Assembly: GCA_937885015.1 (NCBI GenBank)
Contig: CALAAS010000050.1
Coordinates: 62,001 to 126,000, forward strand
Reading direction: 5' to 3'
Length of the DNA: 64,000 nt
Origin: an uncultured Clostridium sp.
GTDB lineage: Bacteria > Bacillota > Clostridia > Lachnospirales > Lachnospiraceae
Shown here: piece by piece, positions 63,284-64,000 of the stretch
Position numbering within the stretch: the stretch's first letter is position 1
How the letters are laid out: each line of letters opens with the position of its first letter
Position numbers and translations under genes: made by a program
Notes under the pieces: model-generated
Told to the model about the DNA's origin: nothing
Seen by the model: the letters and a program-made list of their open reading frames with translations, nothing else
Databases searched by the model: none

Positions 63284-64000
63284 ATGAAAAAAGCATTAAG
63301 TGTTATTCTGGCATCTGCCATGGCCCTGTCTCTGACGGCCTGCGGTTCTAAACCGGCTGAGACGGCAGCGGAAACGCCAACAGCGGAGAGCGTTGTGGAG
63401 AGCGTTTCAGAGGAGACCAAGGCGGAAGAGAAAGAGGCATCCGGCGAGCAGCAGGAGCTTTTGATTGCGGCAGCAGCCAGCCTGCAGTACGTGATGGAAG
63501 ATGAGATTCAGCCGGCATTTGAGGAGGCGAATCCGGATATTAAGCTTTCGTTTACCTTTGACAGTTCCGGAAAACTGCAGACCCAGATTGAAGAGGGTGC
63601 GGATGCAGACGTATTCTTTTCGGCTGCCATGAAGCAGATGAACGCTCTGAAAGAGGAAAATCTCGTAGATGCAGATTCTATCGTTGAGCTTCTGGAAAAT
63701 AAAATTGCTCTGATTGTACCGAAGGGATCGGAGCTTGGTATTACTGGTTTTGAAGATATTACAAAGGCAGAAAAAATCGCGATCGGCGATCCGGAGAGCG
63801 TTCCGGTAGGGCAGTATTCCAAAGAGGCATTTGAGAGCCTTGGCATGTGGGAGGATGTGGAAGCCAAAGCCAGCTTCGGAACAAACGTAACAGAAGTGTT
63901 GAGCTGGGTGGCAGCCGGCAGTGCGGATGCCGGGATTGTATATCTGACGGATGCAACCACCAGCGATCAGTTTGAGAACGTAGAGGTTGTAGGCTTTGCT
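63284..64000 (+). CDS. modA: Molybdate ABC transporter substrate-binding lipoprotein (3' end outside window)
   Basis: 239 codons are visible and the frame is still open at the window edge. A lipoprotein signal with LTAC puts the lipid Cys at residue 20; a low-complexity Glu/Thr/Ser linker follows. The mature part has the ModA pattern LLIAAAASLQYVMEDEIQPA, FDSSGKLQTQIEEGADADVF, FFSAAMKQMNAL, GDPESVPVGQYSKEA and SADAGIVYLTDA. It captures molybdate outside the cell for an ABC importer (modBC presumably downstream) and so supplies metal for the Mop-type enzyme. SD GGGAGGAAG. Confidence 0.93.
   Translation, partial: MKKALSVILASAMALSLTACGSKPAETAAETPTAESVVESVSEETKAEEKEASGEQQELLIAAAASLQYVMEDEIQPAFEEANPDIKLSFTFDSSGKLQTQIEEGADADVFFSAAMKQMNALKEENLVDADSIVELLENKIALIVPKGSELGITGFEDITKAEKIAIGDPESVPVGQYSKEAFESLGMWEDVEAKASFGTNVTEVLSWVAAGSADAGIVYLTDATTSDQFENVEVVGFA

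Overview
The window looks like one chromosomal stretch of an anaerobic, spore-forming Lachnospiraceae-type Firmicute. The evidence is moderate GC with AGGAGG ribosome sites, LTAC-type lipoproteins, a YyaC-type spore protein, a family II pyrophosphatase with CBS-DRTGG domains, and oxygen-sensitive redox enzymes. No insertion sequence, integrase, rRNA or CRISPR array was seen. Both ends are cut: an ABC-F ATPase enters at the left and a molybdate-binding lipoprotein (ModA) leaves at the right.

Layout. 1-7.2 kb: tail of an ABC-F gene, then a GntR/FCD regulator and a five-gene uptake and breakdown cluster (TRAP transporter dctPQM, class II aldolase, FGGY kinase). 7.3-10.4 kb: tRNA-Arg(CCT), remains of an MFS transporter, and a RecD2 helicase fused to a DUF4186-like domain. 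10.4-19.4 kb: a structured leader followed by asnB-pyrG-carA-carB and a DapL-like aminotransferase; the first four are all glutamine amide users. 19.5-31.7 kb: mixed housekeeping genes (CofE-like ligase, coiled-coil membrane protein, YyaC, LysM protein, DUF5711-like propeller, transketolase, ROK glucokinase, family II pyrophosphatase, orphan HicB, flavin reductase, shikimate kinase). 31.7-39.9 kb: a CorC/CNNM-type membrane protein behind an unusual acidic leader ORF, a DUF1576 protein, aroD, a CPA1 antiporter, a dnaJ-like/hsp20 pair under a palindromic operator, and an FCD regulator.

40.4-49.9 kb and 59.1-64 kb form a molybdenum-hydroxylase island. The catalyst is a 973-residue fused 2Fe-2S/molybdopterin enzyme resembling Desulfovibrio aldehyde oxidoreductase (Mop). 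Around it lie a C_GCAxxG_C_C protein, a flavin/Fe-S/CCG-domain oxidoreductase, a small zinc-ribbon-like redox protein, a radical SAM protein (TrsS type) with a striking Cys-rich repeat tail, a methyltransferase-AMP ligase fusion, a NifX-like protein, a TylF-like methyltransferase, a phosphatase-nucleotidyltransferase-HD fusion, a MoeA-like protein and modA. This reads as one enzyme with its private cofactor-making, electron-transfer and molybdate-supply genes.

50.2-58.9 kb sits between the two halves: a five-subunit flavin/Fe-S amine or opine dehydrogenase, a BCCT transporter with a disturbed 5' end, a LysR regulator, an opine-dehydrogenase-family enzyme, and a broken MmgE/PrpD gene. The gene set suggests uptake and oxidation of an N-alkylated or N-carboxyalkyl amino acid.

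The observations I find most worth following are the Asp-rich leader ORF overlapping an intrinsic terminator before the CorC-like gene (31.85-32.06 kb), the CCCC-repeat tail of the radical SAM protein (47.6-47.8 kb), the molybdenum island with its gene fusions, and the RecD2-DUF4186 fusion. All calls come from reading the sequence and from remembered family knowledge; no search was run.
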